DNA of 64,000 nt from contig NW_015622544.1 of assembly GCF_000835495.1 (NCBI RefSeq), positions 515,704 through 579,703 on the forward strand, read 5' to 3'. Of this stretch, positions 43,401-56,282 are shown piece after piece. Within the stretch, counting starts at the first letter, position 1. Each line of letters opens with the position of its first letter. The position numbers and the translations under genes were made by a program. The notes under the pieces were generated by a model. It ran no database searches, was not told the DNA's origin, and saw only the letters and a list, made by a program, of their open reading frames with translations. The stretch comes from Cladophialophora immunda. Its lineage: Eukaryota; Ascomycota; Eurotiomycetes; Chaetothyriales; Herpotrichiellaceae.

Positions 43401-45314
43401 AACTCGGCGTCCGCCCCCGGGGGCAACGGTTTTCGAAGATGTCTGGGCGGTGTCTTTTTCTCTCACCGCTGCTGCAACATCCAGCACGTCAACCAAGAAG
43501 GCATTTGTAGACTTCTTAAGCACTTCCATCTGCTCATCCGGCACAGTGTCGCGGTTCTTGTCGATGAAGCCGTCCGACTCGTAAGTAACATCGAGGGCAT
43601 AATGACAAACTGTAAATGCTGACTTGCCAAATCTGGGCTTCTTGTAGAATTTTTGCTTGTCTGCTGCAAAATGATGATGCAGTTTGGTGACAAATTGTTC
43701 GTCCGAGCCCATGGGCAGTCGAGATTCCTCGTCCAGAAGAGACAAAATACCGAGTTTCCCTTCAATAAGATCGATACAGGGCTGATTATCTGAAAAATCA
43801 ATAAAGGTCCAGTCGATCTCTTCACGCATGTATTCTTCCTGTTCAAGTTTGAATACATGCTGATTGAATTCCTGCTGGAGCTTCTCGTTGGCGTAATTGA
43901 TGCAAAATTGCTCGAAGGAGTTCTTTGCAAAATGTTCAAAGCCGTAAATATCAAGCACGCCAATGAAAGTATTCAGCCGTTGGAGGACATCCTCAGTCGC
44001 GAGACCGTGGTTAATGGTCTCCACCAGCCAGTCGAACAGGCTAGAGTAGATGAACTTGGCCACGGAGTCGCGCACAACAGTGGCCTGTTGCTGCGTGAGA
44101 TTGGAGGTGATTTTCTCCCCGCGCGTGATGAGCTGCTTCTTGACCGTCCATTTGGCAAAATCTGTCGCGTCAATGCCCAATATGCTGCAGGCCCGAACCA
44201 GCGAAGGCTCGCTGGCGGAGAGGGTCGAGTCTGAGCGTGTGGCGGTGATTTTGATATTTCCAATGTGCAGGAGAGCGGCGAGAACCCGGAAGATCTCCTT
44301 TTGAGTGGCTTCGGAAACGTTGATCGTAGTCAAGGACTTCCTTGTAGCTGCAAATTCGGCGGCGTCGTCGACGCCATCGATCGTGGGCTCATTGCCTTGA
44401 TTCAGATAGTCGAACTCTTCCACAGGCAACAAACCCAACTCTTGTTTTTCATCTTCCGTCGCTCCGGCTACAAGTTGGTAGAAAATATGGTAGTTTCTCT
44501 CCTTCAATGGCTGAAAGACAAGTCGTGAACGTTCAAGCAAATATGTCCTTATCCGGGCACCAATGATGTCGGTGTTCTGATCAAACATGATTTCAATGTA
44601 TTTTCCAAATCGTGAAGAATTGTCGTTTCTCGTCGTTTTTGCATTGCCAAAGGCTTCCATGACCGGATTTGTAGCCAGGATTTGCTCTTCGGTCTCACTG
44701 ATGGCATCTGCTCTCGTCTTGGTCCCCTTGCTGGCCTGTCCTGGGGCTCCTCGAGTTGCAAAGTACCGCATGATGTATTTGGCACTGACTGTTTTTCCGG
44801 CACCCGACTCACCGGAGACGACGACCGTTTGATTCCGTGAGTCCCGCAACATATCTGTGTATGCCTCCTCCGCGATGGCAAACAGATGGGGCGCTTGTGA
44901 TGCTCTTTGCTTGCCTGCGTACACCTGCACCATCTGAGGGACGTACAGAGAGTCCACCCGTGCAAAAGGGTTGGTCGCTATCAGCACGATCCCACTGTAC
45001 GTGTAGATTTCTTTCTGCGCATATCGGAGCTTGATTGCCTGTAGGATGGCCGGCTCGTTCAGATGGGACAGGTTGGTCAAGTCTTCGGCCGCCTCGAACA
45101 TGGGAGGGTTCATCAAGGGAGGTAAGGAAGCATTGTGGGTATCGAGGAGGGCAGTCTCGGTGGTCTCGATTGTCTGCTTGGACTCATCGGAGAGGGTGAA
45201 GACGAGGGCGATCTTGCCATCACCTAGAGCTTTTCTCTCCGCGAGCTCACCGGGGATGAAGCCCTCGGACTGGTTGGGGAACCAGGCCCGAGTGCCAATC
45301 TCCCAGCTCGCCAT
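40488..45314 (-). CDS. Class V myosin heavy chain (MyoE/Myo2 type)
   Basis: Two exons, 40709-45314 and 40488-40612, give 1576 residues. The motor domain fills about residues 70-760, with the P-loop GESGAGKT near residue 165, switch I NDNSSRFGKY, LDIYGFEHF and the actin-binding HYIRCIKPNE. Six IQ-like light-chain motifs follow (about 770-910), then coiled coil (about 920-1080), a linker, and the cargo-binding globular DIL domain in the last 350 residues. The last intron sits just before the C-terminus; splicing gives YTPSWLQTPRLKRLAEIVSA, as in other filamentous fungi. It carries vesicles along actin to the hyphal tip. Uninterrupted 4.6-kb exon; start is the ATG at 45314. Confidence 0.97.
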
Positions 45315-46576
45315 CGTGGGCGGTTACTGATGGAGGTAGGGATAGGATTTTCAACTGTCCGAGATGAGGGTAGCCATGTATTCGGAGACTGGGAGGAGAG
45401 TCTGTGGGAGGGAAGACGTGTTCAGACACGCACGGGGGGGGGATTCTGGCCTCTCCCGGCGTGGAAAGGAGCGACGAGAAATAAAGATGCGTGCAGTATT
45501 TCTCGGTCAGAGATGAGAGATGGGATCAAAGTAATGCGGATGAGATGTCGTCCTGACTGTCCACAATAACGGTCTTCGGGTTGAGGTGCGGCTGTGAATT
45601 CTTGGGGGACACTCAGTTGACTTGCGAGATGTCAGAAAGTTTCTCAGGGACTCGGGTCTTCCAACGAGACGCGCTTCCCCCATGCGCTCCAAGCACCAGC
45701 GCCAGCACCAGCACCAGCACCGACACCAGCTGGGCCTCACTAGCCTCAGCAGCCCCAAGCCCGCACCAGAGCCAAAGGGACCAAACGGCCGTCGCTGTTG
45801 TTCCTGCGGGCCTCTCGCCATCTGGCGCCTTTCCGCTTCGACTCAAGCGCGAGCTTCATCCTGATGCCCCTGGCACCCACCCAGGCCCTTCAGAAATTGT
45901 CCGCCCACGCACGCTCAGCGCTGATGGGCCTGACAAGGTGGCAACCCCTTTTTTTCCCACCAACATAATAATATCTGCATCCTCAAGGGTTGGTCCGAGA
46001 CGCTTGTGGCAGCCTTCCTTGCGTCTTCCACGAGATCTTCCCCCGGATGGCCTAAACCGGGACATTACAGCGATCTTAGTGGCAGGCAGAAAGATGAGTA
46101 CCTACGAGTCTACGCAAACGTACCGAATCCACGAACCAAATTCAGTATTTTTGTTTTGTCGCCCATGCCAACCTCCTGCTTGAAGATATTGCTGTTGTCC
46201 AAAGGGATACTGGACTCGCATTTTCACTGACTAAAAGAAAATCTGTTGCTCTTCTCTGTTGTGATGATACCCATGAACGCCGTCTTGAACATTGGAAGCC
46301 ACAAATTCATGTAGGGAGTAGTCGTAGAAGGACGCCGCTGGCCTGGAGTCGCCCACTGTGTCCTTCCACCTATTATCGACGAATCGATCATCACAGCATC
46401 ATTCTCAGAACGCCCATTATGCTTGGAGCGGGTCAACCCGGGACCTGATCCCAAGTATTGAAACCGTACCCTTCCGATCTGCTGCTGTCAACAACATCCC
46501 ATAGACCCGCTCGCCTGCTGCCCACAAAGCACATCTGCCCAGTTTGTAGAATCACCAGAGGGTTGCCCGGCTCCAT
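45315..46576. other. Myosin V promoter and NAP1 3' flank
   Basis: 1.26 kb without a supported gene. A CACCAG-type microsatellite lies at 45691-45730. A 200-codon plus-strand ORF spanning it is low complexity and is not called. Confidence 0.5.
45691..45730. repeat. CACCAG microsatellite
   Basis: Imperfect hexamer repeat of about six units in the region upstream of the myosin V gene. Confidence 0.75.
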
Positions 46577-47921
46577 TTACTGATTCTTACATTCTGAAGT
46601 TTGCTGAGACCGAGGTTTCCCACCCTCTTCTTCGTCGTCTTCGTCAGACTCGGCTTCTTCCTCATCCTCGTCATCTTCGTCATCTTCGTCGTCGAACTCG
46701 GCGTCTTCGTCATCATCAAACTCCTCAAAGGCCAATGCCTCACCAGTGAACCAGTCAATGGCACGAGGAATAAGCTTCTCTTTGATGTCCTCGCCCAGCT
46801 GATAGTCAAGCTCGAGGCGCTCTTCGATGTCTGAAGCGACCTCATCTTCCTCCGTCGGGGCAACGGGTGGCGAGAAAAAGTTGAAGAAAGACTCGGTAGG
46901 AACAGTCTTCTTGATGACTCGGGTCTGCTTGGTGTCTATTCTACTTGTCAGCGATTGTCGACGTCCAAAAGTCAGAAGTTGGCTCACTCTTGTTTCTCTG
47001 CTTCTTGCTCTCAATGCGGACAGTAAGATCCTTGCCCGCTTTCCAGTCAATGGTATCGCCCTCGGCGTGATCATAGATGAAGTCGCCCCCATAGCCGCTC
47101 TCCTCTCGGTAGTAGTATGTTTTTGAAATGGTCTTGTTGGTGAATAAATCATTGGGAGCGAACTCGAAGATCAAGCGGAAACCAGGGCGATCGAGGTATT
47201 CCATGCGGATGTCGGTCAAGCAGCGGAGAGCTTCTTCGTCTCGGGCCGTGATAAGCTCAGCAAGCGAGTTCTGATTCTTCATGGCAGAAAGCCAGAATTC
47301 AGGGATACCCTTCACGTCCTCTGTAGTTGTCTTCTCGTCCTCCTTGACCGCATCTTCTTCGGGCTCTTCCTCCTCCTCCTCGGCTTTGCCAGCCTCAACT
47401 TCTTCTTCGGTAGGCTCCGCCTTGCCGTTGACAATGGCAGCACGCTTTTCGTAGAGCGGAGTGAACTTGGCAAAGTATTTCTTTTCGAGCTGGAGGACTT
47501 CTTCTTGGAATTCTGACTCCAGTTTTGCGTGGTCCTTTTGAATGCCCTTCAGTCCTGTAACCCGACGGCGGACGGGAGCCGGCAAGGACTCGATGTATCC
47601 TGAAGATCGGCCAACGAGGGAATCGAGCTTTTGCTGCATCATGGAGACAAGAGCGGGGTTCTTTGCAAATATCGAGGCGGCGGTAACACGATCGAGATCC
47701 TCTGTGAATAGGTTAACTCGATGTCGGAGTCGACGAGTTTTGCAGTTTCTCACCTTCAGCAATAGAGCTCACGTTAGGGGCAGTGGCGTGTGAGGAAATC
47801 GGCGCATTAGATGCAGGCGCTGGAGGACTGTGAGCAACATTCATCATCCAGCAAACGGTCAAGACGTACTGTTCTGCGGCGTAGGCGCGGTCAGGTTTCG
47901 AGCCTTGGGTATTTCCGCCAT
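46577..47921 (-). CDS. Nucleosome assembly protein NAP1
   Basis: Four exons, 47870-47921, 47754-47819, 46988-47701 and 46577-46935, give 396 residues. The family dimerises through a long helix and chaperones H2A-H2B. The N-terminus ([17 protein letters not shown]) and [18 protein letters not shown] precede the NAP fold, which has [41 protein letters not shown] and [20 protein letters not shown]. An insert of about 40 residues rich in Glu lies before GIPEFW. The C-terminus is the usual acidic tail (about 35 Asp/Glu). Intron 1 is placed by the gtacgt donor and ctccag acceptor; a slightly different join is possible. It is divergent from the P5 ATPase gene. Confidence 0.95.
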
Positions 47922-48674
47922 TTTGCTCTTGATTCAACGGGTGCAGTCTGAGGTAGGGTTCCGGGGCTTGTTGAGTGAGAAATACAAACGTTGAGTTGAC
48001 GTTGGGCCTTTCAGAGCTTTTCAGCTAGCGGTTCCGTGGCTATCCAGGAGACTCTCCGAAAACGGTTCTCAGGGGAGTTTGAAGAAGAGCGTTCCTTTCT
48101 TCCGGAAAGAACGAGGTTGGCAGGAGCAGAGAAAGTGGAATAATGGAAGGATTGAAGAATTTTGGCCAGGCCGCGTGAAATGCACAGCAATAAATCAGTT
48201 TTGCCTCCGAGTCCCACGCTTTGCTGGTGGGGGAACTAGTGCAGTGCCGCTGCACCGTATCACCAGTTGGGCGCGCTAGGCCTTGCTTGAGGTGACCGTC
48301 GCCAAAAATCAGTGAAGCGGTTCTAGGTCTACAGCAGATGTTCGAGATGGCTTACTATGGAAGAGGGCGTATTGACTACGTGTAGTACTCCGTAACCATC
48401 AATCAGCCGTAGTTGTTGGCTTATTTTGAGTACAAATGGTAGAGACAGTGCACTGGGTAGTGGGCGCGATTGAGTCTGGAAAGGCTACGGAAAACTTCTG
48501 CCCGCATCATCGCTGCATCATCCCTCCCCATGTTGGCCCCCAATTCAAATCCAGATCGATATCTGTATTGCGTAGCTGCACCAAACGAGCCATCACCCAA
48601 TGTCACCCTCATATACTCTGAATCAAGGATGAGTTGAGAAGCGCGTCGGCATTGTGCCTGTGGCACTTCACACC
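47922..48674. promoter_or_regulatory. Divergent promoter between NAP1 and P5 ATPase genes
   Basis: 750 bases between divergent start codons with no supported gene inside. Confidence 0.5.
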
Positions 48675-51600
48675 ATGGACAGCAACGCGCATCATGAAGG
48701 CGCTCCTCGACGCCCCTCGCGAAGGAGGAGCTCGAGCGCAGGGAGAATGCACCGAAGAGATTCCAACTTGAGTACTGCAAGCATAGTCAGCGATGTGGAG
48801 ATGTCGACCACTGATGTGTTTTCTGGGCCCATCTGTAAGTCCTTCGCCCAGCTGAGGTCGCGTGGTGGATGTGCCCTGACTTCGTTGTCTAGCGGAATCA
48901 GTGCCCTCCTCCGTGACGGGATTCGCGTACAGGGTGCCCAGAAGGCGAGCTGGGTCGATCAGTTCCTTCACATACTTTACCGAGCAAGACCAAGAATCAC
49001 CGAATGTCTTCTCAGACGAAGAGGCTGTTGAAAGCGACGAAGAGCAGGGCCACATACATAATGAGGACCGAGACCTGGAGGCTGGCCTTGAGCCTACCAC
49101 ATCCCACCGCAAGAGTTCAAGCAGATACCGAACGTCGGTCGACCAGCCGCTCCTCCACAGACACGATTCGGCGAGAAGTGACACACAGAAACACGAGGAC
49201 GGCGGCAACTTTAGCCAAAAATTATACATTGAGAATGAGGATCTGACCATGGCCATAGCTGGATTTACGACGTCCACTGTAGGCTATCTGACCTATCTGG
49301 CCATCTGCACCTTGACAGCGGGTATCGGCTATCTGGTCTTTCGCTGGGTGCCTCGGTGGCGCATATCTCTCATTGGATCTTCAGCACCCCTCAGAAAGTG
49401 CTCTTGGGTTGTCGTAGAGGTGAGCTATGGCCCAGAGCGACCGCGTCCCAAGAAGAAGGCTAAGAAATCTCAGAATCAATGGGGCGAATTCACGGTTCAT
49501 TATGTGGTTTCTGAGGACTATGGCCATCCCATGTCATCAGTTTTCACACGCTCTGGCAAGGAAAATCTCAATGGATATCACTACGACAACGACGCCGAGT
49601 TGCGGCGCCTACGGTATCTGGATTATAGATACATGAGGCTCTTGTACTACCCGGTTGAGGATAAATTCGTCTTGAACAACGACTGGTGGGATCCACAATG
49701 GGTGTCGGTGAAAGCCCTTCGGGAGGGTCTTGACACCGAAGAAAGAGACCCGAGAGATCAAGTCTTTGGAAAGAATATGATTGAGATCCAACAGAAGACT
49801 ATTCCAGAATTGCTGCTCGATGAGGTTTGCTGCTCCTAGATCCAATTATCCTTCGAGCGCTGACTTTGGGCAAGGCTTTTCACCCCTTTTACATCTTCCA
49901 GGTCGCCAGCCTCATCCTCTGGTCATTGGACGAGTACTACTACTATGCCGCGGCAATCTTTGTGATCTCCGTCTTCTCCATTACCACTACTGTTGTGGAG
50001 ACTCGTTCGGTACGCGTTCTTGTGATTGTGGCTTGGATCGACGGAGATGCTGATGGGCTTGCAGACAATGCGACGACTGAGAGAAATCTCGCGCTTTGAG
50101 TGCGACGTTCGTGTTCTCCGCAATGGCTTTTGTAAGCACTTGTGGCATTAGAACTAAGTCTGTACTAACGCTGGTGTAGGGCGTTCCGCGCTGTCGAGTG
50201 AACTTGTCCCTGGCGACGTATATGAGGTCTCTGATCCCTCTCTGTCACAACTTCCTTGTGACAGTCTGCTCCTTGCAGGCGATTGCATCATCAATGAAAG
50301 CATGCTTACCGGTAAGCTCCAGGGACAATTGCCTATCTCCAAGCTGATTGCGTAGGCGAATCTATTCCTGTATCAAAAATTCCTATCACCGACGAGGCTC
50401 TGCCCTACGTTGATCTAGGCGCAACGTCAATCCACCCAAGTGTAGCCCGTCACTTTCTTTTCTGCGGCACGAAAATCATTCGTGCAAGGCGACCGCAGGA
50501 TACCGAGGACGACGAAGCTGTTGCCCTTGCTATGGTTGTCCGTACTGGATTCAACACAACCAAAGGTGCTCTAGTCCGGTCCATGCTCTTCCCTAAGCCA
50601 TCAGGCTTCAGGTTCTACCGTGACTCTTTCCGGTACATTTCGGTGATGGGCATCATCGCGGCGGTCGGGTTCATTGCTTCATTCATCAATTTTGTCAAGT
50701 TGGGACTCGCCTGGCATCTGATCATTGTCAGGGCACTGGATCTCATCACAATCGTAGTGCCTCCCGCTCTCCCGGCTACTTTGACTATCGGCACGAATTT
50801 CGCCTTGGCTCGACTCAGAAAACTACAGATTTTCTGCATCAGCCCGCAAAGAGTCAATGTTGCTGGAAAGTTGGACGTCGTGTGTTTCGACAAGACGGGG
50901 ACTTTGACGGAAGATGGCCTTGATGTTCTCGGTGTACGACTTGTGCAACATCCGGAAATACGCTTTGGGGACATCCTGGAGGAGGCGCGTGAGCTTCTTC
51001 CCCCAGCTTCCTACGATCGTGATCCAACGGTCGACTACCGAGTCAATAAAAATATGCTCTACACAATGGCCACATGCCATTCCCTTCGGCTGGTCGAGGA
51101 CGAATTGATTGGCGACCCGCTCGATCTCAAGATGTTCCAATTTACCGAATGGTCATTCGAAGAGGGTTCCCGTAACACGAGCCACTTTATCGAGCCTGGA
51201 ACACACCAGACAGCGCCAAGCGTGGCACGTCCTCCACATGGCTTCGAGTATGATTTGGAAGACTCTCAGGATAATGAGAACCCGGTGCGCGTCGAACTGG
51301 GCATCCTGCGTTCGTTCGAATTCGTCTCGCATCTGAGACGAGCCAGTGTCATTGTGCGGCAACATTGTGATCCAGGTGTCAATATCTACGTCAAAGGGGC
51401 ACCAGAAGTCATGAAGGACATCTGCACTGCATCAAGCATTCCTGATGATTTTGACGACCTACTGAACTACTACACCCATAAAGGATTCCGAGTTATCGCC
51501 TGCGCCTCGAAATATATTTCGAGACTCAGCTGGGACGACGTACAGAACATGGAACGGTCCGAAGCCGAATCACGTCTTTCGCTAATCGGCTTCATAATTT

Positions 51601-52985
51601 TCGAAAACAAGCTCAAGGAAATCACGACTGAGATCATTGAAGAACTGAACGAAGCCAAAATCCGAAATGTCATGTGTACAGGAGACAACATCCTCACTGC
51701 TATCAGCGTGGCGAGAGAGTGTGGCATCATTGATCGTAATGCACACTGCTTTGTACCTCATTTCATTGAGGGTGACAAGATGGATGGCAAAGCACGCATC
51801 TGCTGGGAAAGTGTCGACAATCAAATCTATCAACTTGATGAATATACTTTGCTGCCTCAGCCGCTGCCAGCCGAAGACGACAATGCAGCCCCATATGATG
51901 CAATCGCCATCGGCGATTATACACTGGCAGTCACTGGCGATGCTTTCCGCTGGATCATTGATTTTGGATCCACAGAGGTGTTGCAACGGATGCTCGTCAA
52001 AGGGGCAGTCTTCGCTCGAATGTCTCCAGATGAGAAGCACGAGCTTGTAGAGAAGCTACAGAGCATCGACTACTGCTGTGGGTTTTGTGGTGACGGTGCA
52101 AACGACTGCGGTGCACTCAAGGCTGCAGACGTTGGTGTCTCACTGTCAGAAGCTGAGGCATCTGTCGCTGCCCCATTCACCAGCCATATTTTCGATATTT
52201 CCTGCGTACCCGCCCTGATCAAGGAAGGCCGTGCTGCTTTAGTAACCAGTTTCTGCTGCTTCAAGTACATGAGCTTGTACTCGGCCATTCAGTTCACGTC
52301 TGTCAGCTTCCTATATGCGTCGGCTTCGAACCTGGGAGATTTCCAGTTCCTCTTCATCGACCTTGCGTTGATCTTGCCACTGGCAATATTCATGGGCTGG
52401 ACTGGCGCCTATCCGGTTCTGAGCAAGAAGCGTCCTACCGCAAGCCTTGTATCACGAAAGGTTTTGACGCCGCTGCTGGGTCAGATCGTGCTTTCGGTAC
52501 TTGTTCAACTCGTCGTGTTCGAGACGGTCCAACAACAACCTTGGTATATACCACCACGACTGGACAAGGAAAAGTCCAACGTCGACAACTCTCAAAATAC
52601 CGCCTTGTTTTTGGCGTCCTGCTTCCAGTATACACTTTCCAGTGTTGTTCTCAGCGTCGGGCCACCATTCCGACAGTCCCTGGGGACGAATGTGCCCTTC
52701 TGCGTGACGATCGTGACGGCGCTCCTGATTTCCTTATACATGCTTCTCGACCCTGCCAAATGGGTGGCGAATTTCATGGACCTGACGGAGATGGCAGCGG
52801 ACTATGAAGTCTTCCTGCTGGTGTTGGCTGTGGCTGGGTTTGCCATTGCCTATCTAGCGGAGCAATATCTTTTTCCTCTGCTGGCGAAATACATTGGACG
52901 GCTCAAATCGAGGTTGAGACCCGGACACCCGAAAAAGAGAAAGCAGTATAAGCTCATTGCGGAAGATATCCAGATCAGTACATAG
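48675..52985 (+). CDS. P5B-type cation/polyamine-transporting ATPase (Ypk9/ATP13A2 family)
   Basis: Six exons, 48675-48834, 48893-49824, 49875-50009, 50065-50131, 50180-50311 and 50356-52985, give 1351 residues. A Ser/Arg-rich cytosolic N-terminus of about 190 residues precedes the first membrane helices. AFHPFYIFQVASLILWSLDE starts the core, INESMLTGESIPVSK is the actuator motif, PPALPATLTIG is the P5B version of helix 4, and the phosphorylated aspartate is D654 in CFDKTGTLTE. GDGANDCGALKAADVG is the hinge motif, followed by six C-terminal helices. ATP13A2 and Ypk9 are vacuolar or lysosomal pumps for polyamines and metal tolerance. The family assignment is firm; the substrate is by homology only. 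Confidence 0.96.
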
Positions 52986-53987
52986 AGGGCTGTATGCATG
53001 CACATCGATCGGGTTAGAATAAAAAGAATAAAGAGCTACCAAATGAAAGGAGGAGAACTCTACTAATTCGTTTGGCCTGTGCCATTTTGTACGGCAGTTA
53101 TACCTACACTTTGTGTACTGTATCCAAGCGCCTGTACCATCCCACCAGGACATCACCTCGAGTGTGCCATATGCCGCTCACCGAACCGGTCCTCTGCCAA
53201 TCTTACCGCAGCCACCTTTTCACGCAGACGACCTTACAGTACTGTAGCTCGAGGCGGATAGGGGACCAGGATTTAAGAATCTGTCACGGACGCAGGTGGC
53301 AACGGTAGCTAGAGTGGGCGTTGCCGCACTTGGCTATTACTACAAGCGAGTCCTCAGCATTCAGCCGAGGCGCTGAATTGCCCATCCTAGGGTATATGGC
53401 TATTGCAAAAGGCGAAGCGACTGTGAGTGAGGAAGGGCAAGCTCGGGCTTTTTTAACGGCGAGGAAGCGTATGGTTGGTGCAGGTTCCTGAACGGCGAGA
53501 ATCGAGACACGATATAACTGGGATTTTGTCGATGTGTCTTTTTTCGTGTGAAAAGACACTGAAGAAGAGAACAGAGGAAGAAGCGTGCAACGAAGACGGT
53601 TGATGGAGAGATTGCTGTTCATTAGCCTTCAAATCTCTTACACATATGTATTTATTGGACTGGTCTTGTGGGTAGAGGCAGGCTCTAGCGCCGCGAAAAA
53701 CAGTGTATGCTTTGATTCCCTCCTTTCCCAGGACCGTCGCATAGAGCACTCTTGATCTTGTTTCCCATGGAGTAACGCCGGTCCATGCTTAGCAGCCGTA
53801 TATACAATGGGGTGGCTGTTTGCGTCGCGCTTGTTCCCGAGCTTCGATGTTTCGTCCGGACAGCCGTGGCCTTTCGACTTCACCCGCCTCTTCTCCTCTT
53901 CCTGTCCCGGTGCTTCACGGCATTTTCTCTGCTTCGTTCATCCCATGGTGATCATCTGTTGATCCGCACGCCCCTTCCATTGCATTT
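52986..53987. other. Convergent spacer between P5 ATPase and NDUFB2-like genes
   Basis: 1.0 kb of 3' flanks. Short minus-strand ORFs at 53284-53883 lack any domain. Confidence 0.45.
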
Positions 53988-54222
53988 CTAGTGGTCCCAA
54001 GGGTGCTTCAATCCAAGTAACGCAGGTCCATCCTGCTTCGCTCTGTAAAACAGCTACACCTCATTGTCAGCTTGGGCACTTGCGAAACTCGACGGGCGTC
54101 GGGTTGGAACTTACAAAGAACCACATTGCAGCTCCTAATCCTGTGGCGCAGAATCTGTAGAACGGTCGTGTGGCATTGATTTGACGGACGGGGTGATTGC
54201 CTTGCCAGACGGGTTTGGCCAT
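53988..54222 (-). CDS. Small complex I accessory subunit, NDUFB2-like
   Basis: Two exons, 54115-54222 and 53988-54053, give 57 residues from the ATG at 54222. The sequence RFCATGLGAAMWFF joins LFYRAKQDGPALLG and ends GLKHPWDH. This one-helix layout with the YRAKQDGP..G.(K/R)HPW ending resembles plant and fungal NDUFB2, an accessory subunit of the membrane arm of mitochondrial NADH dehydrogenase. The same frame stays open upstream, with another ATG at 54438; that start would add 72 residues rich in Ser, Thr, Arg and His, which could be a matrix leader or an untranslated region. I favour the shorter form weakly. Confidence 0.75.
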
Positions 54223-55397
54223 CGCAAACTCGGCTTTCGGAACTGCAGGAGGAGCTGAGAGGGTGCCTAATGAACAAAGAGGAGGTAGCTGGGGTGTTCC
54301 GGTGGGATGGGCAGTTGAGGAAGCGGTTGAGTGCGTACGAAGAAGGGTGCAATTGAGGTGCAGTGCTATGACAGCCGGGTTGGAGGTGGAGCTAGCGTTG
54401 CGCTGGCAGCGCCTATGGTTCACCGTTGATCTTGACATGTTATTTGAACATTTTTGGCCATCTGAGTAGAAGCTGCAACACGCCTTCACCAGCAAATGGG
54501 CTACTCAGACATTACATACTGAAAGAGCACAGGCGATGCCATTATTATTCTAGATCAGTGCGTCCGCGGCTCCCTAGGACACCATTAAGGCGGGATTTGT
54601 ATCGACCTTCTCGAAATTCGACAAGGTGAGTACCAGAATTCTCTCGCACCGGCAACGATACGTATGGACCTAGGAGACAATATGCGAGTACTTGAATGTT
54701 AAAGGATATTCGAGCCGACACCGCGTCCATTTCATTCCGCTATGGGGTTTCCAAAATACGAATGTACGAGGAGGAAGGGCTTGAAAACGAGGTTGCTAAT
54801 CACTTCTCCGGGCACGGGCAGCCTCGTCGGCTATCTTAGGGGTGGTTGAATAGTCGGTCAACGCATTCCATAAACGGGTCATGCTTACTTGACGCGACTT
54901 CGAGCATTACTTCAGCTGACAAGGGTGGATATTTGATCCAATTGAAACCGGGGAACGTGGGTGTCTGGTCGGTGTGCACTCGGTCGCAACCCGTATGGTA
55001 CTCGTAAGTGGCACAGGGTGATCGAGTGCACATCGAGAGGCTGTAGACACATCAAAGAGGTAGCGTAGCAGGAGGAAGCGGCGGGGAGCCGAGGCGATCG
55101 AGGTCTCGCACACCCTCTCTGAAGCGTGCGCTGTGGAGGTTGATGGTTGATAGAGTACGTGGGCCAGTCCATGGGTATTTTTGGCCATGTCAGTAGTAAA
55201 GAAGTGAATGTATCACGTCGAAAGAGCCGACGAGAGGAGCCACCAGCGTCACCAGAGCCCATCAGAACAGGAGTAATCAGTGTCATCATAATCATCGAGT
55301 GCGAGCAAGCTTCCACGAGCCCGGCAAAGACGAAAAAGGGTCCAAAATAGAGTTAATCGTTGTCACACATGGGGTGCTCAGAGGAAAATGACTCGGA
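54223..55397. other. Spacer right of the NDUFB2-like gene
   Basis: Includes the open upstream frame of the NDUFB2-like gene (to 54438) and then about 0.9 kb with no supported gene. Confidence 0.45.
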
Positions 55398-56072
55398 TCA
55401 TTGTTTCGTCCACATTTTGAATGCCTTAGGGATGAAATAGTGGGTGTTGAAGTCCTGCAGCTCCAGCTTCTCGGCCGATGTATGCGCCCGCAAGCCGTGA
55501 CTCGGGACCATTTTATGCCCTTCGCCCTCCGAGTCGCCGATTGGGGAGAATGAACTGGGCACCCAGCTGGGATCGAGGCGGCGAGGGCGGGTAGGGACCA
55601 GCAAAGGAGTAGCCGAAGTCTGTACGAGGTTAGGCGAGTCGGTTCTGGAGGTGGCAAAGGCTGTGGATGCTGCTTGGACACTGGATAGACGCTGCACAAG
55701 AGAGGAATAAGGTGGATGATGCAGTGTGTGCAGGAGGCCAGGAGGCCAGGAGCGCAGGCTGGGCGAGGCCGCAGTTTGCAGGGGCCGCAGGTGGCAGGAT
55801 GATATCAGCGATTCCCCTTCCAGCTCAATCAGATTTGTCCCCTTTGGTGCCTTCATGCCATCACCACGGTCATCGCTATTCTCCTCCCCCTGCATTTCCC
55901 GTCTCCTGGGCCATCTTGGGCGTTCGTTCCGGCCAGCCCGTTCGGTCGCTAAGATAATTTTGATCATGGGCAAAAAGAGGGTCTCTTGAGCAAATGGCTT
56001 CCCTTGAAATCTGTCGGCACGCCTAATATCACACATCTTGTCCTGCGGTGTAGCAGCTGTCAACTGCATCAT
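55398..56072 (-). CDS. Hypothetical protein, uncertain
   Basis: An intact ATG-started frame of 224 residues without recognised domain. The first half is basic and low in hydrophobics; the C-terminus (AEKLELQDFNTHYFIPKAF) reads like ordered protein, while the middle is Pro/Ser/Thr-rich. It is divergent from the Sec14 gene with 210 bases between starts, a normal promoter distance. Either a real fungal-specific small protein, the final exon of one, or a chance ORF. Nothing supports a function. Confidence 0.35.
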   Translation of the reverse strand: MMQLTAATPQDKMCDIRRADRFQGKPFAQETLFLPMIKIILATERAGRNERPRWPRRREMQGEENSDDRGDGMKAPKGTNLIELEGESLISSCHLRPLQTAASPSLRSWPPGLLHTLHHPPYSSLVQRLSSVQAASTAFATSRTDSPNLVQTSATPLLVPTRPRRLDPSWVPSSFSPIGDSEGEGHKMVPSHGLRAHTSAEKLELQDFNTHYFIPKAFKMWTKQ

Positions 56073-56282
56073 TATACCATTCTTCCTACTATAATGAATT
56101 ATTGATATCCAACATCCTTGATCCCTCCCTTAGAAGCTGTCCAACGTCGCTACACACCTAGAGGTCCCTGTCATTTGTACTCTGTCGTCGAATCTCCGAG
56201 TCTCCGTCCGCAGCCTGAACATCCAGTCGTTGGACTGTCCTATTATTTCCTTGGCTACTTCGCAACAACCCTCGAACCCGAG

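Noticed and set aside
45581..46183. 200-codon plus-strand ORF upstream of myosin V
   Set aside because: Low-complexity Ser/Thr run arises from a CACCAG microsatellite; no domain.
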